From contig NW_024468266.1 in assembly GCF_002104995.1 (NCBI RefSeq), forward strand, positions 123,652-187,651: a stretch of 64,000 nucleotides of DNA, read 5' to 3'. Position numbers and translations under genes: made by a program. A model generated the notes under the pieces. The model worked only from the letters and a program-made list of their open reading frames with translations, did not search any database and was not told the DNA's origin. Positions 20,968 through 31,640 of the stretch are shown piece after piece. Origin of the DNA: Linderina pennispora. Its lineage: Eukaryota > Kickxellomycota > Kickxellomycetes > Kickxellales > Kickxellaceae. The first letter of the stretch is position 1. Each line of letters starts with the position of its first letter.

Positions 20968-22920
20968 ATGAACACTGCACGGGCTGCTGGGTCGCTTGGA
21001 CGCCGCGTACACCAGATAGTCGGAACACCGCTCGACAGCTCCGAGGTACGGTCGGCTCTCGAGTCGCTTGCGTCATGCTACCAGCAAACCGGCAGCGTCA
21101 GCAGCAACATGGAGTCCACAGGGCCGCATGGCCTAGGCGGCCTGGCCCGCCATCGTGACCTGCGCACCGACATGCAGGAGCAGGTGTCGCAGCTTGACTC
21201 AGACTTTATTGCGTCTCTGCGGGCTGTCGATGCTGTGTTTTCGGAGCTCGAAAAGTCGGTGCTTGACATTGACCAGCAATGCAGCGAGCTGCGGGGCCAA
21301 GTCAACCTTGCCCTGCGGTGCACAGCGGGTGCTGCCGAGCAGGCTAGCTTGCTTGTCGACGAGCGCAAGGACTTGCGCACACGGCTGACCCTGGCCTCCG
21401 AGTTTGTTGCCCGCTTTGCGCTGACGGCTGACGAGGCTCAGGCGCTGGGCTGCGGTGCCACGGGCGACTCACGCACTATTGTTGCTGATGACCGGTACTT
21501 TGCCGCTCTGGACAAGCTGGCCAACACCCGTCTCGAGTGCCAAAAGCTGATGGCCGTAAAGTCGCAGACTGCAGTCGAGGACCTGACGCGGGAGCTGGCG
21601 CGCCAGGAGGAGGTCGCCTACCAGGGCTTGCTGCGCTGGGTGCTTGGCGAGGTGCGCGAGCTCAACCGCGACTCGCCCGAGTTCAGTTCTCGCTTGAAGC
21701 AGGCGCTGCAGAAGCTGCAGTCACACCAGACCCTGTTTGATGTCGCGCTGAAGGAGATTGCAAAGATCCGCTGCGAGTCGCTGGCCAAGTCGTTCATCAC
21801 TGCGCTTGTTCGTGGTGGTCCCAACGGCACCCCGCGGCCAATCGAGGTCCACGCAGCCGATCCCCAGCGGTATGTGGGCGACATGCTTGCATGGGTGCAC
21901 CAGGCGTATGCGTCAGAGAACGAGTTGCTTGATACGCTATTCTCGCTCACCGACGCTGCCCAGCGCGAACAGGTGCGCGAGTCCAAGTCGAAGCTGCTGG
22001 GCATGTCGCTGGAGAATCTTGCCCGTCCGCTTGAGATCCGGATCGAGCAGACCGTATCCGAAATTCGCTCGCCTACCTTCCTGTACCGGATCGACAGCCT
22101 GCTGAGCTTCTATGCCGAGATGTTTGCTATGGCCTGTCCAGCAGACTCAGCCTTTATGGCTACGATGTACTCGCTGTGCAACACGACACGCGGCCGCTTG
22201 CTTGATATTCTCAACGCCTTGGCCGACACCGCCTTTGCCGATTTAGATAATGTGCCTACGACGCTGGATGTGCCGGCCTCGCTCAGCTCGCTGTTGGGTG
22301 TTCTCGGCGAAATCATGTATTTGCACGAAGATTCGATTTCACATATGCTGCAGCCGGCGCAAGGCGAAAGCACCAATGAGCTCTTGGTCAAGCCGATCCT
22401 AGGCGACATCAGCAAGATGCTCGAGCGCATCGCTGACGAAGCCCACGAATCTGCGTCGCAAAACGCCCAGCTGAAACCATACGAGCAGACCATCTTCGAG
22501 TGCAACCTGCTGCTTGTCACACAAGAGGCCACCAGCCAGTTTATCAGCCTGCAGGCGTGGCAGGCCCACTGCACCGATGCCGAGGCGCGGCTGGGCGAGG
22601 TCCTGAGCGCGCAGTTGCTGGATATCCTGACTGAAAAGTCGCAGCTGCCGTTCGAAAGCGCAGAGTCGGTGGATGGCACTGATCTCGAGCGTAGCCTGGA
22701 AGGATTCAACGCCAGCCTGAGGACTGGAACCGAAATGGACGTTGCCCGACTGGTTAGTCGCCTCAGCAACCAGGCTGCTGCGCGCTCGATTGCCCAAGGC
22801 GTCTCCCAGTCCTTCATCGACAAGTACAGGGAATTTTACACTGCCATTTCTCAGAACCCGTGTCTGGACAATATGGCTGCTCTTTTGCACACACCGGAGA
22901 CGCTGTCTACCTTGCTGTAG
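20968..22920 (+). CDS. COG6: COG6, conserved oligomeric Golgi complex subunit
   Basis: The 650-residue protein is a subunit of lobe B of the COG tethering complex, which docks retrograde vesicles at the Golgi and so keeps glycosyltransferases in place. The N-terminal 200 residues are coiled-coil-like (Leu/Gln/Glu-rich heptads). The middle holds the family hallmark PIEVHAADPQRYVGDMLAWVHQA in the region around residues 290-315. The remainder is helical to the end, without membrane segments. Length is close to the family's usual 650-850 residues. The gene is intronless and intact. The identification is based on recognition of the central signature and the overall helical layout. Confidence 0.88.
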   Translation: MNTARAAGSLGRRVHQIVGTPLDSSEVRSALESLASCYQQTGSVSSNMESTGPHGLGGLARHRDLRTDMQEQVSQLDSDFIASLRAVDAVFSELEKSVLDIDQQCSELRGQVNLALRCTAGAAEQASLLVDERKDLRTRLTLASEFVARFALTADEAQALGCGATGDSRTIVADDRYFAALDKLANTRLECQKLMAVKSQTAVEDLTRELARQEEVAYQGLLRWVLGEVRELNRDSPEFSSRLKQALQKLQSHQTLFDVALKEIAKIRCESLAKSFITALVRGGPNGTPRPIEVHAADPQRYVGDMLAWVHQAYASENELLDTLFSLTDAAQREQVRESKSKLLGMSLENLARPLEIRIEQTVSEIRSPTFLYRIDSLLSFYAEMFAMACPADSAFMATMYSLCNTTRGRLLDILNALADTAFADLDNVPTTLDVPASLSSLLGVLGEIMYLHEDSISHMLQPAQGESTNELLVKPILGDISKMLERIADEAHESASQNAQLKPYEQTIFECNLLLVTQEATSQFISLQAWQAHCTDAEARLGEVLSAQLLDILTEKSQLPFESAESVDGTDLERSLEGFNASLRTGTEMDVARLVSRLSNQAAARSIAQGVSQSFIDKYREFYTAISQNPCLDNMAALLHTPETLSTLL

Positions 22921-23332
22921 CTTCCATCTCCATCGCTACTTCCAATATATCATTTGCGTATTGCATGTATGATGCGGGCAGTACATGTGGTAGCTGTCGC
23001 TTGCACCCCTCCTTCCGCTTATGCCACCCTCCAGGAGCAGCTGTGCACAGCGCGCAATTTTTTGTTGGCGTCATTCCTTTATCACGCCACCGGCATGTGT
23101 GCAACCAACATCTATTTTCATGTCACTGGTCGTCATCTCGTAACCTGGTGCTAAAATTAAAGTGAAAAGTGGTCTCTGTGCTACCTTAACCAGCTAAAAA
23201 TTTTTCGAGTCCTTCTTTACGCAAGATAGGCCAAGGTATAAAATAGCTGTCGCGGAACTTGCACGGTAGTTTCATCCCGCGTAGCTCTACCCCCTTTCTT
23301 TTACTTCCTATCCCTTCTGTTGTTTTCGTAAA
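22921..23332. other. Intergenic with promoter of the mucin-like gene
   Basis: No coding evidence. A TATA box lies at 23237 and a CT-rich leader precedes the ATG at 23333. Confidence 0.5.
23237..23243 (+). promoter_or_regulatory. TATA box of the GPI-protein gene
   Basis: TATAAAA lies 96 bases upstream of the ATG at 23333, followed by a CT-rich leader. Confidence 0.55.
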
Positions 23333-24359
23333 ATGAGGATTTCAACCACGGTCGTCCTGCTCACAGCCGCACTTGCGGCAGTTGCAGCTGCTGATGATTC
23401 GTCTTCACAGAAGAGTGATGGTACGAGCATGTCCCGGGACGTTGTCGAGGCTGCAGCAACCACACGCCAAGAGACTACTACCACTAGCGACTCTAGTACG
23501 TCGTCGGCAGTTCAGACATCGGCCTCGACTCCTTCATCGACTCCATCTTCATCCTCGCCTGAAGATCAGACATCATCATCATCATCGTCGTCGTCGTCGT
23601 CAACATCATCAGCTGTTGAGGATAAGGATGATAGTGATACAGCGACTAGTACCACTAGCAACAGCAGCACCACTGGTGACAGCACTACTAGCGACAGCAC
23701 TACTAGCAACAGCAGCACCACTGGTGACAGTACTACTAGCGACAGTACTACTAACGACAGCAGCACTAGTGACAGCAGCACTAGCGATATCAGCAGCAGC
23801 AGCAGCAGCAGCACCACGGAGACATCTAGTGATGATGCCAGCGAGAAAACTAGCGCTACTGAAAGCACTGACGAGTCGACTACGGCTACCACTGAGGATA
23901 CTACCTCTGAGTCTACTAGCGACGACAACACCATCGAGAATACCGAAAGTACTGATACTGAAACTACTGGAGATTCTACTACAGATGACAACACTGCCAC
24001 TGAAAAGGATACGGACAGCAATACTGATGCTGGAGACATCTGATGATGACAACGTCACCACCGACAGCGATTCTACCTCCTCAACCACGTCCAAGAAGGC
24101 GCAGCATACAGTTGTCGTTGTGGAAACCACGGTGGTCGATGGCAAAACGCAACTGCACCCAGTGACAAAGATTGTCGACGACGAAACACATACCATTGGC
24201 GAAGAGTACACTTCGACAATTGTCCAGAATGGCGAGACAAAGACAATCACCGGCACATATAGCGAGCATTCGACTATTGACTCGTCAGGGAGCGCCAGGC
24301 TGTTGGTCGGCCAGCTGCTCATGTGTGTGCCTGTTGCCGTAGCCGCAGCCATGCTCTAA
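23333..24359 (+). CDS. Ser/Thr-rich GPI-anchored mucin-like protein, one frameshift
   Basis: This is a cell-surface protein. The signal peptide covers residues 1-20 (cleavage in AAVAAAD). A Ser/Thr/Asp-rich, repeat-like stalk follows (about 21-235) with tandem TTSDSTTSNSSTTGDS-type units (DNA about 23640-23790) and poly-Ser tracts, expected to be heavily O-mannosylated. The first frame stops at 24041. Shifting by one base in the G pair at 24032-24033 continues into ETSDDDN, a more ordered segment (VVVVETTVVDGKTQ, TIVQNGETKTITGTYSEHS) and a C-terminal GPI signal: small residues SGSA, then a hydrophobic end to 24359. The GPI signal is strong evidence that both parts are one gene and that the shift is an error or a recent mutation. 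A truncated secreted form is the alternative. Confidence 0.8.
23573..23790 (+). repeat. Microsatellite and minisatellite in the mucin stalk
   Basis: ATC/GTC trinucleotide runs (about 23573-23605) are followed by degenerate 30-45-base units encoding S/T/D-rich repeats (about 23650-23790). Repeat number may vary between isolates and change stalk length without shifting the frame. Confidence 0.65.
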
Positions 24360-24445
24360 GCCCGTCTCTAATCGACAGCATGGTTGGTAAACATAAATAT
24401 TTAGTTATATACAAACAGAAAATGTATGGCAGATGACTTGAGGTA

Positions 24446-26189
24446 CTATCTGCAGCAGCAGAACACAGCCTTTAGCCGGGACGGCCAGGACGACCGCGAG
24501 CTGCCGCTCTCCATGTTGCGGTACATCGTGGGCCTTCCGCCGAGTGCTGGCGGTGCCGGTGGCCGGTACGATGTGGAGTAATAGTCGGTCGACGCATAGT
24601 GATTGCCTTGGACAGCAGCCATCTCCTCGGTGCGCATGGGCGGGACATGGTCGCTCACGCGGACATCATAGATGTCATCTCTGAACTGCGACTGCGACTG
24701 CAACTGCGACTGCGACTGCGACTGCGGCTGCTGGTACTGGCTGTGCGGGTGCGGTGGAGGCAGCGGCAGAGGTGCTGGGTTGTAGGCACCCCCGCCACTG
24801 CCGCGGTATCCGCTTGCAGTGGGCCGTGTGGAGTTGGCGAGATGGACTGGAGTCTCACGCGGGGACACGGGGACTGAGACCATGGGCGGCAGACGGTAGT
24901 TGTTCAGCGCCTCTGGCGTAGCCGGGAACGAGTCTGGCGTGCTGATCGTGTCGAGGCCGTCGCTGCTGGCATAGTCGATATCAGTCGAGAGCTCACCTGT
25001 CGACTGACGCAGGACCGCTGGCTTCGGTGGGATGGCAGGCGGCGCAACCAACGGCAGCTCGGTGCCGGTCCCAGCAGCAGCACCGGAGGCAGGCGCCATT
25101 TTAGGCGGGGTCCGTGTGGCCAATGCTTGCCAGCTAAAGCCGTCAAAGAACGGGTGCTCCTTGAGCTCCTTCAGCCCGCCGCGCTGAACCGATCCCAGCC
25201 GCTTCTCGGGCTCAACCACCAGTATGCGCTCGACCATGTCGCGGGCAGCCGGCGAGATGTTTGCTGGGAATGCATAGTCAAGCTTCAGGACCTTCTGGAA
25301 GGTCTGGTACTCGTTCACTCCCTTGAACGGCGGGCGGCCAGTGAGCAGCTGGAATGCAATGCAGCCGATAGCCCATAGATCGCTGTTGCGGTCGGCAGCC
25401 TTGTCGGTGAGCAGCTCCGGCGACACGTACTCTGCAGTGCCGACGAACGAGTACGCGCGCATGTCGGTCTCGTCCTTGCCAAACATCTTGGCTGTGCCAA
25501 AGTCGGTCACCAGGATGTGCATATCGTCGCCGAGTAGAATGTTCTCGGGCTTTATGTCGCGGTGCAGCGTGTGCTCCATATGCATGTACTCGACGGCGAC
25601 AACAAGCTCCGCCAGATAGAACCGCACACACTCGTCGGACAGGGCGCCCAGTCTGCGAATCCACGACAGCAGCTCGCCGTTACTGGCTATGTCGATGATA
25701 AAGTACAGGCTGTGGGCATCCTGGAACGCATAGTGCAGGCGCACGATGAACGGGTGGTGGAGGTTGTGCAGCACGTCGCGCTCAATGTTGACGTACTTTA
25801 TCTTCTTCTCCTTGATGATATGCCGCTTGTCCAGGATCTTGGCTGCAAACACTTTGCCTGTCGCCTTCTCCCTCGCCTCGACTACTGTTGAATACGAGCC
25901 CTCGCCAAGCGTGCGCCCGAACTCAAAGTCTGCCACGACCCGCTTCCGTCCTGCCGCAGTAGCTACTGCTGCTGCAGCCGCTGCCGCCGAGACCGGGCTC
26001 TTCCTCTGCTGCGATGGAGGCGACTCTGCTGCCGGTGTTGCTCTCTGTGGTGTAATCTCTGGCGTTGCAGCTGCTGCGTTCAGCGCTCGCGTGGTCGACT
26101 GCATCGAGTATGCCGGCGAGTCGCCTGCCGAATTGAGTGCTCTGACTGCGTCGGCTGCCAAAGTCGATGCACCCGATGACGGTTGCTGC

Positions 26190-26224
<35 letters not shown>

Positions 26225-26407
26225 TTGCTGCTGCGTGGGCTGTGTCGCACCTGCAACTGCAAGCCGGAGGTTAGCAGGCTTTGGCGGAATGCGCGGCTTT
26301 TCGCGCATTTCGAGCGAATCGTTCAGCGGGGCGGCTGTCATTTCCAGTGTTTGCAAATGGACGCTGTTTCTGTGCCGCTGCTGCTGGCCGGCGGTTATTT
26401 GCGTCAT
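24446..26407 (-). CDS. PDK1-type AGC kinase (Pkh1/Ksg1-like)
   Basis: This Ser/Thr kinase is expected to phosphorylate the activation loop of other AGC kinases (PKC, S6K/Sch9, Ypk types) downstream of sphingolipid or phosphoinositide signals. With the ATG at 26407 it has 653 residues; the frame is open to 26605, but that extension is hydrophobic and leader-like, and 26341 is another possible start. Residues about 59-75 are poly-Gln. The kinase domain (about 158-425) shows GEGSYS, AAKILDK, HRDIKPENILL, DFGTAK and SFVGTAEYVSPELL, the PDK1 activation-loop form. The tail is Pro/Gln/Ser-rich with no PH domain visible, as in yeast Pkh proteins. It ends RLKAVFCCCR, a basic plus triple-Cys end suited to S-acylation. 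IPPKP motifs occur on both sides of the kinase domain (possible SH3 ligands). Confidence 0.9.
26183..26233 (-). repeat. CAG/CAA tract encoding poly-Gln in the kinase gene
   Basis: Seventeen uninterrupted Gln codons mix CAG and CAA, which lowers slippage compared with a pure CAG run. Confidence 0.9.
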
Positions 26408-27219
26408 GTAGGTAACAGGTGTAGAAAATACGAATAAACTGGGGTGAGCAGGTGTGAGAAAAGAGACAGAAACGGTTTCGCCTGGCGCACACTCGGCGAG
26501 AGAACAGGCGCAATATAAAAGTACAGAGGAGGAATACAGAGCTGGCCAGTTGGGGAGGAGAGCAGCAAAAAACGAATGCCAAAAAAACTCCTCTGCCGCG
26601 CCCAATCAAGCCAAGCCCTTGTGCCTTGGCACACTAAGCCCGCCTATCTTTGGCCACTGTGGCGCCGCGCTCTACGGGTCCGCGAAGCAGCACTCGCGCA
26701 GTACCGCGCAGCTTACCTTGTCGGGGGATTAGTAGCTGGGCAGCTGGCGGATATGCGTGCAGGGTATGCGTGCAAGGTATGTGTGCAGGATATGTGTATG
26801 TGGGAGACTGGTGAACGATGATAGCAGGTGCTTTGTGGTAGTGGCAGCGGGCTGTCGCCCAGCACATGTCCGCTCTGTCGGGTTTTATACCGGGTGAGGG
26901 GCGACAAGGCCGTGCTCTGGGCACCATCAGCGCACATCGCGAAGGTCACAGCTTAGGCCGTGAGTAATAAACATGAAACCACTGGCGATTTCACATTGCC
27001 ACACGGCGTCCAGCAGCCCAGGAAATTATCTGGGGAACTTGCACAGCCGTACGAGGCTGGCTTTGGGACCAGCACCATCAAGTAGCAGAATCGCAAAACA
27101 TGCCGTACTGGCAGAACAAGACTATACATCGCCAATAGCCTGCCCAGCGTCGCTTGCAAAGTACATCCGTATAATATAATTTTCAGCATGCTGACAACCA
27201 CAAAACGCGTGCAGCCCGC
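26408..27219. promoter_or_regulatory. Kinase gene promoter region and VPS4 3' region
   Basis: The stretch holds the upstream region of the kinase gene (minus strand, from 26408) and the 3' flank of VPS4 (ends 27220). It contains the 13-base tandem repeat at 26752-26803. No gene-like sequence is seen. Confidence 0.45.
26752..26803 (+). repeat. 13-base tandem repeat, four units
   Basis: Four consecutive 13-base units begin TATGCGTGCAGGG and become more diverged to the right (TATGTGTATGTGG). They lie in the upstream region of the kinase gene. Confidence 0.8.
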
Positions 27220-28619
27220 TTATCCCTCCTGGCCAAAGTCATTGGTAAACTCTATCTGCTTGCTCAGATCGGCCTCGTTGACTGTCGGGCGACTGTTCTT
27301 GACAGCCTTCAAGAAATCAGACAGCGTCAGATCGGGCTCCCACAGTTCGTCGCCGCCCACATCTGACCATGTTTTCTCGATGGCTTCCGGATCACCAGGC
27401 GAGCATGGGGTCCAGTATTCGCGCTGGGGTCCATTGGGCTCCGAGCGGTCGGCCGAACGAACCACACGCTTGAAATGAGTGGCCAACTGGACCTTCCTAA
27501 TCGGCTGCATCAGCGCGTCGCGCACAATCACAGCGATATCGGAGCCCGAGTACCCGTCAGTCTGCTCGGCCAGCATGCGGTAGTCGCGCTGTGTGAGCGT
27601 GCACGGCGTATTGCCAATGTGCAGCTGGAACATGCGAGCCCGGGCTGCTGGGTCAGGCAGTGGAATGAAAATGCGCTTCTCAAAGCGCCGGCGGATTGCC
27701 GAGTCCAGCGCCCACGGGATGTTGGTCGCGCCCAACACTAGCACTCCCGTGTCGTCGTTGCCAACGCCATTCATCTGTACCAGGAGCTCTGTCTTGATTC
27801 GCCGCGACGCTTCGGACTCGCCCTCCCCGCGCGTGCCGCACAGCGAGTCTACCTCGTCAATAAAGATGATCGCCGGCTTGTTCTCGCGAGCCATGGCAAA
27901 CAGGTTCTTGACGAGCCGCTCGCTCTCACCCATCCACTTGGACACAAGGTCGGATGATGACACCGCATAGAACGTCGAGTTGGCCTCGGTCGCAACAGCC
28001 TTGGCAAGGTACGACTTGCCTGTCCCTGGAGGTCCATACAGCAGAATGCCGCGCCAAGGTGTGCGCTTACCCGTGAACAGCTGGGGAAACTTTATCGGCA
28101 AAATCACTGCCTCCTTCAGCGACTCCTTGGCGCCGTCCAGTCCGGCCACGTCATCCCAGTGTACATTTGGCTTCTCGCTAAGAATCGCGCCTTCCAGGCC
28201 CTGGCGCAGCTTCTTCGTCTCGCTGTCTATACCGTCGTCGTCCTTACTGTCAGCCTTCTTCTTGCCGCCGCCATTTCCTGCAACCGCAACAGCTTTCTGC
28301 TTGCCTTGCTGTTTTGCTATCAGCTCTTTGAGCTGTTCAGCCCGGTCCATGTACTCCGCTAGCTTCTTGCGAATGTGCTCCTTCCGCTTCTCGTATTTTT
28401 CGTACTTCATCGCGGTCATGAACCACTCCAGTGCATTCATGTACAGCTTGTACGCCTCCTCATAATTGCCAGCAGTGTCTTCGGCAATTGCCTTGTTGAT
28501 AATTTCAATAGCCTTCTACAAAAACAGAGTGCGGATTGTGAGACGGCATGTTCCACTAATGCGTCAGTAGGAGCGTGTCTACTCTCAAAGCTTACGTCTA
28601 AAAAGTTTGTCCCCGACAT
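27220..28619 (-). CDS. VPS4: VPS4, ESCRT-III-disassembling AAA ATPase, two exons
   Basis: This AAA ATPase pulls ESCRT-III subunits apart at endosomes, which drives multivesicular body sorting and membrane scission. Exon 1 (28619-28596) encodes MSGTNFLD. An 80-base GTAAGC..TTGTAG intron follows. Exon 2 (28515-27220) starts [10 protein letters not shown], giving 439 residues, the usual length. The order is an N-terminal MIT domain (about 1-75), a Lys/Gly-rich linker, Walker A GPPGTGKS (169-176), Walker B IIFIDEVD (224-231), arginine-finger region RRRFEKRI, a beta-domain-like insertion, and the C-terminal helix after PTVNEADL. Without the first exon the protein would lack the start of MIT helix 1, so the splice is well supported. 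Intact. Confidence 0.96.
28516..28595 (-). other. VPS4 intron
   Basis: The intron is 80 bases, GTAAGC..TTTGTAG on the minus strand, in phase 0. It separates the first eight codons from the rest of the MIT domain. Confidence 0.9.
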
Positions 28620-29722
28620 GTCTTCCACGAGTAGAGGAATTTAAAGGTGCCGTCCAGGGAGATGTGTAACGTAGAAAACAAAATGAGAGCAGAGACAAGC
28701 AGGCCGATACAATTATCAAGAGAAAGCAAATGCTTGGGAATGTCGTCTCCCGCAACTGAGTGTTACACTGGCATACACAAGCCGACTCAGCTCGACTTGT
28801 CAGCAACGTCACGCCACTCACAATTCCGGTAGTCTTGGCAGTGGTCACGTGTGAGCGCGAAGGATTGGCTGCCAACACGTTTTTGTGTCGCATATGTCGA
28901 TACCATTGAGCAACGGGCCAACACCACAGGGGGAATAGCAGCTATGGGCTCACTGACACTACAAGTCTTTTGTAATGACTGGTGCATTGGCTGCCATCGC
29001 CTTGTGCTTTGCAATGGTAATTACCTAGCAACGAATTTCTATCAAATTAGTAGAAAATGTGTCATAGATAATGATCTTGCTAGTGGTATGGCTGCCACAC
29101 TGGCCAGTAAAAGTCCCTAAGTGTACGACTATTAAATATCCACATACCTATTCCTTTCTCTATAGTATAGTGTAATACTATCACCTTTCTTATAGCCAAC
29201 TCAAGACCTATCATATATTTTTGCACCAACCTATAGAGCAAATAAAGTAGTAGAAGCACAATCCTAACATTAATACATAGCTTAAATCTATAAATATGTT
29301 CTTATTAGACACATATACTGCCAGTGTCCTAGTGTTGCCCAGCCAGCGATGACCACCATGCTGATGCCATGGAAGTTATCAAGTCGACTGACAATGAGAG
29401 CAGCTCTCGTGCTGAACCAATAGAGATATCTAGTGGAGACCTGTGACCACTACAATCACAGCTTTCCACCCCAGTTTCACTGATAGGGCTAGATGTCATA
29501 CAGCAGCAAAATTTTCAAAAGGCTATTGCGTGGCATCAGCAGTTTTCCTTTCTCTTTAGTTTTTGAAACCCAAACTTATTTCCCCCTTCATTAGTAGAAC
29601 ACTACATATCACAAGTACTCACTTGGAGCATTAAATTAACTACATATTATCAAAGAAAATTAAATGCATCAGTTGTAGCTCAACGATATTCTTAGTCACT
29701 CTGAAATAGACTGCAATGTGAT
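28620..29722. other. Transition from GC-rich core to AT-rich block
   Basis: This is the VPS4 promoter side followed by increasingly AT-rich sequence from about 29100. A short open stretch at about 29355-29580 reads like degraded retroelement Gag-type sequence (Gln/Ser-rich, with stops), but it is too weak to call. Confidence 0.4.
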
Positions 29723-29891
29723 TGTTAACTTGGGGAATGAGTGGTTATAGAATATATGGAAAAAATAACTTTTCAAATTGACTAAGGGGAAGAAGGGAGG
29801 CTGGTCGTCTGTCTGGGCCTTTGTACGTATGCGTTTCGGCCATGTCTATGGTGGCGCAGGGGAACTCCAGACCCCGAATGTCAACAGTGAT
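29718..29891 (-). mobile_element. Solo LTR with 5-bp target duplication
   Basis: A 164-base unit (29723-29886) is bounded by TGTTAAC and GTCAACA. It is flanked on both sides by the direct repeat GTGAT (29718-29722 and 29887-29891). TG..CA ends, short inverted termini and a 5-base duplication are the standard marks of an LTR retrotransposon insertion. The absence of internal coding sequence means a solo LTR formed by recombination. Copies of it lie at 911-1072 and, rearranged, at 2490-2610. It sits only 29 bases beyond the PTR2 stop codon and may supply that gene's 3' end. Confidence 0.88.
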
Positions 29892-29915
29892 AAATAGATT
29901 CCACCAAAAATCTGT

Positions 29916-31640
29916 TCAATTCTTCTTATACTCGAGCTGGCTAAGGTATGCATCCTGGTCCTGCTGGTCATACTCGCGGAAACAAATATAGAAAAGGACT
30001 GTAAATGCAGCCATGAGGCCACTGACAATGGCAAAGTTCTTGACAAGGTGCGGGTTGGTGGAAATCGAGTTGAAGCAGAACGCCAGGATTGAACCACCGG
30101 CATTGGTCAGCAGGAACAGCGACATGATAATCGACTTCATGCTCTCAGGCGCCTTCTTGTATGCGTACTCGAGACCAGTGACTGAAGCAAAGATTTCAGC
30201 TATTGCCACAAGAATGTAGCATGGCACCTGAATAGCAGCAGAGATGTCGTTGTTGCCATGGTGCACACCGCTGACTTTTTCCGACGGGTGCTCGTAGTAT
30301 GGGCCAGTCTTGTAGATGAAGTGCTGCACCACGGCGGCATATGCCATTGCGACAGCAGCAAACGTGAAGCCCAGGGTGATACGGGTGACAGGGCGAAGTT
30401 CGAGGCCGCAGCGACGGAAGCCAGGGTAGATGAGGCGGTCAAAAAAGGGGATCAGGATGATGATGACCAGCGGGTCGATATTTTGCATAATGTCATTCGG
30501 TACCTTGCCAGTGATCATCTGGCCGGACTGCGACACCAGGTTGTTCGACATTTGCCCGTAGCAGAGCCAGAACACTGGGTAGCACAGGAAGATCTTGGAC
30601 GCGCGCACCGCCACGCTCAGCTCCTCGACGAACTTGTCGTCCCAGTCCATGTTCAGGCCCGCCACATTGTACGACGGCTTGGCGTAGTGCAGCCAGTTGA
30701 TCGGCTTGTTGGTCGTCTCGTTCACGATCAACCGGTTCTCAACCTTCGCCGCCTTGTGGTTCTTGATACCGGCGCGGATCACACGGTATGCTTTCAAGAT
30801 GATTGACCCGGTGGGTTTGGTGACCACATACTGGTTGCGACCTAAGTAAAACACTGTCACGCACACAACGAACATGCACGTAGGTAGCAAATACGCCGGC
30901 CAGAAGTCAATGTTTGACTCTATCTCCGTTGTTGCAATCGCCGACAATCCACCCACGTTGATGGACCAGTAGAACCAGTTGAAGATCGACTGCACCGTGA
31001 CCTCCCGATCAACCACCACCTCAGTGCCGTCCTTCCTCTTGCGCACAAACGGACGATACCGTCCGTACTGCTCAGCAACCATTGGCGACACGTTTGCCTT
31101 GATACCACCAGTGCCTAGACCAATCGTAATCATGGCGATAATGAGGCCAGGCAGTGCACCGCCATGCCGAATCGATGCGGGAATTGACGTCAGGGTCAGA
31201 ATCAGGTCGCCCAGCGTGTAGATGCATCCGAACAGCAGAATGGTCTTGTACTTGCCCAGCCACTGGTCGGCAATAACCGCACCAAGAATCGGGGTCAGGT
31301 AGCACCAGAACTGGAAGAAGTTGCCCAGTCCAGTCGCCATCGACTGGCCGCCGTTGATGGCTCCTGGGTCGGAATCAGGGACCTTGTAGCCGTTCTGGAT
31401 GTAGTTCTGGAACGGACCAGTGATGCCAAAGTATGTGAAGCGCTCGCAGAACTCGGTCAGCACTACAAATATTGCAGCAATTGGCAGACGGTCACTGACG
31501 CGCCGAAGCGTGCTCATGTCCTCCTCGGTGGCCCAGCGCTCACCCTCCCTCAGGTAGTCCTCGGGATGGTCTGGGTGCAGGTCCTCCTTGTGGATAGAGT
31601 CGTGCTCCGACGACAGCTTGTTGACAGAAGCAGACGACAT
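29916..31640 (-). CDS. PTR2-type proton-coupled di/tripeptide transporter
   Basis: This 574-residue POT/PTR-family transporter imports di- and tripeptides with protons at the plasma membrane. The sequence shows the E..ERFTYFG motif at the end of helix 1 (proton-coupling ExxER region), GAVIADQWLGKYKTI, GLGTGGIKANVSP, the conserved FNWFYWSINVG segment, an extended central loop (about residues 270-330), and about 12 hydrophobic segments. Length and order match fungal Ptr2. The gene is intronless and intact although it lies at the edge of the AT-rich block. The N-terminal 40 residues are hydrophilic, as in yeast Ptr2, a possible site of ubiquitin-type control. Confidence 0.94.
   Translation of the reverse strand: MSSASVNKLSSEHDSIHKEDLHPDHPEDYLREGERWATEEDMSTLRRVSDRLPIAAIFVVLTEFCERFTYFGITGPFQNYIQNGYKVPDSDPGAINGGQSMATGLGNFFQFWCYLTPILGAVIADQWLGKYKTILLFGCIYTLGDLILTLTSIPASIRHGGALPGLIIAMITIGLGTGGIKANVSPMVAEQYGRYRPFVRKRKDGTEVVVDREVTVQSIFNWFYWSINVGGLSAIATTEIESNIDFWPAYLLPTCMFVVCVTVFYLGRNQYVVTKPTGSIILKAYRVIRAGIKNHKAAKVENRLIVNETTNKPINWLHYAKPSYNVAGLNMDWDDKFVEELSVAVRASKIFLCYPVFWLCYGQMSNNLVSQSGQMITGKVPNDIMQNIDPLVIIILIPFFDRLIYPGFRRCGLELRPVTRITLGFTFAAVAMAYAAVVQHFIYKTGPYYEHPSEKVSGVHHGNNDISAAIQVPCYILVAIAEIFASVTGLEYAYKKAPESMKSIIMSLFLLTNAGGSILAFCFNSISTNPHLVKNFAIVSGLMAAFTVLFYICFREYDQQDQDAYLSQLEYKKN

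Noticed and set aside
23640-23790. Regular short repeats considered as a CRISPR-like array
   Set aside because: Units are degenerate Ser/Thr codons inside an open frame with signal peptide and GPI signal, and the host is eukaryotic.
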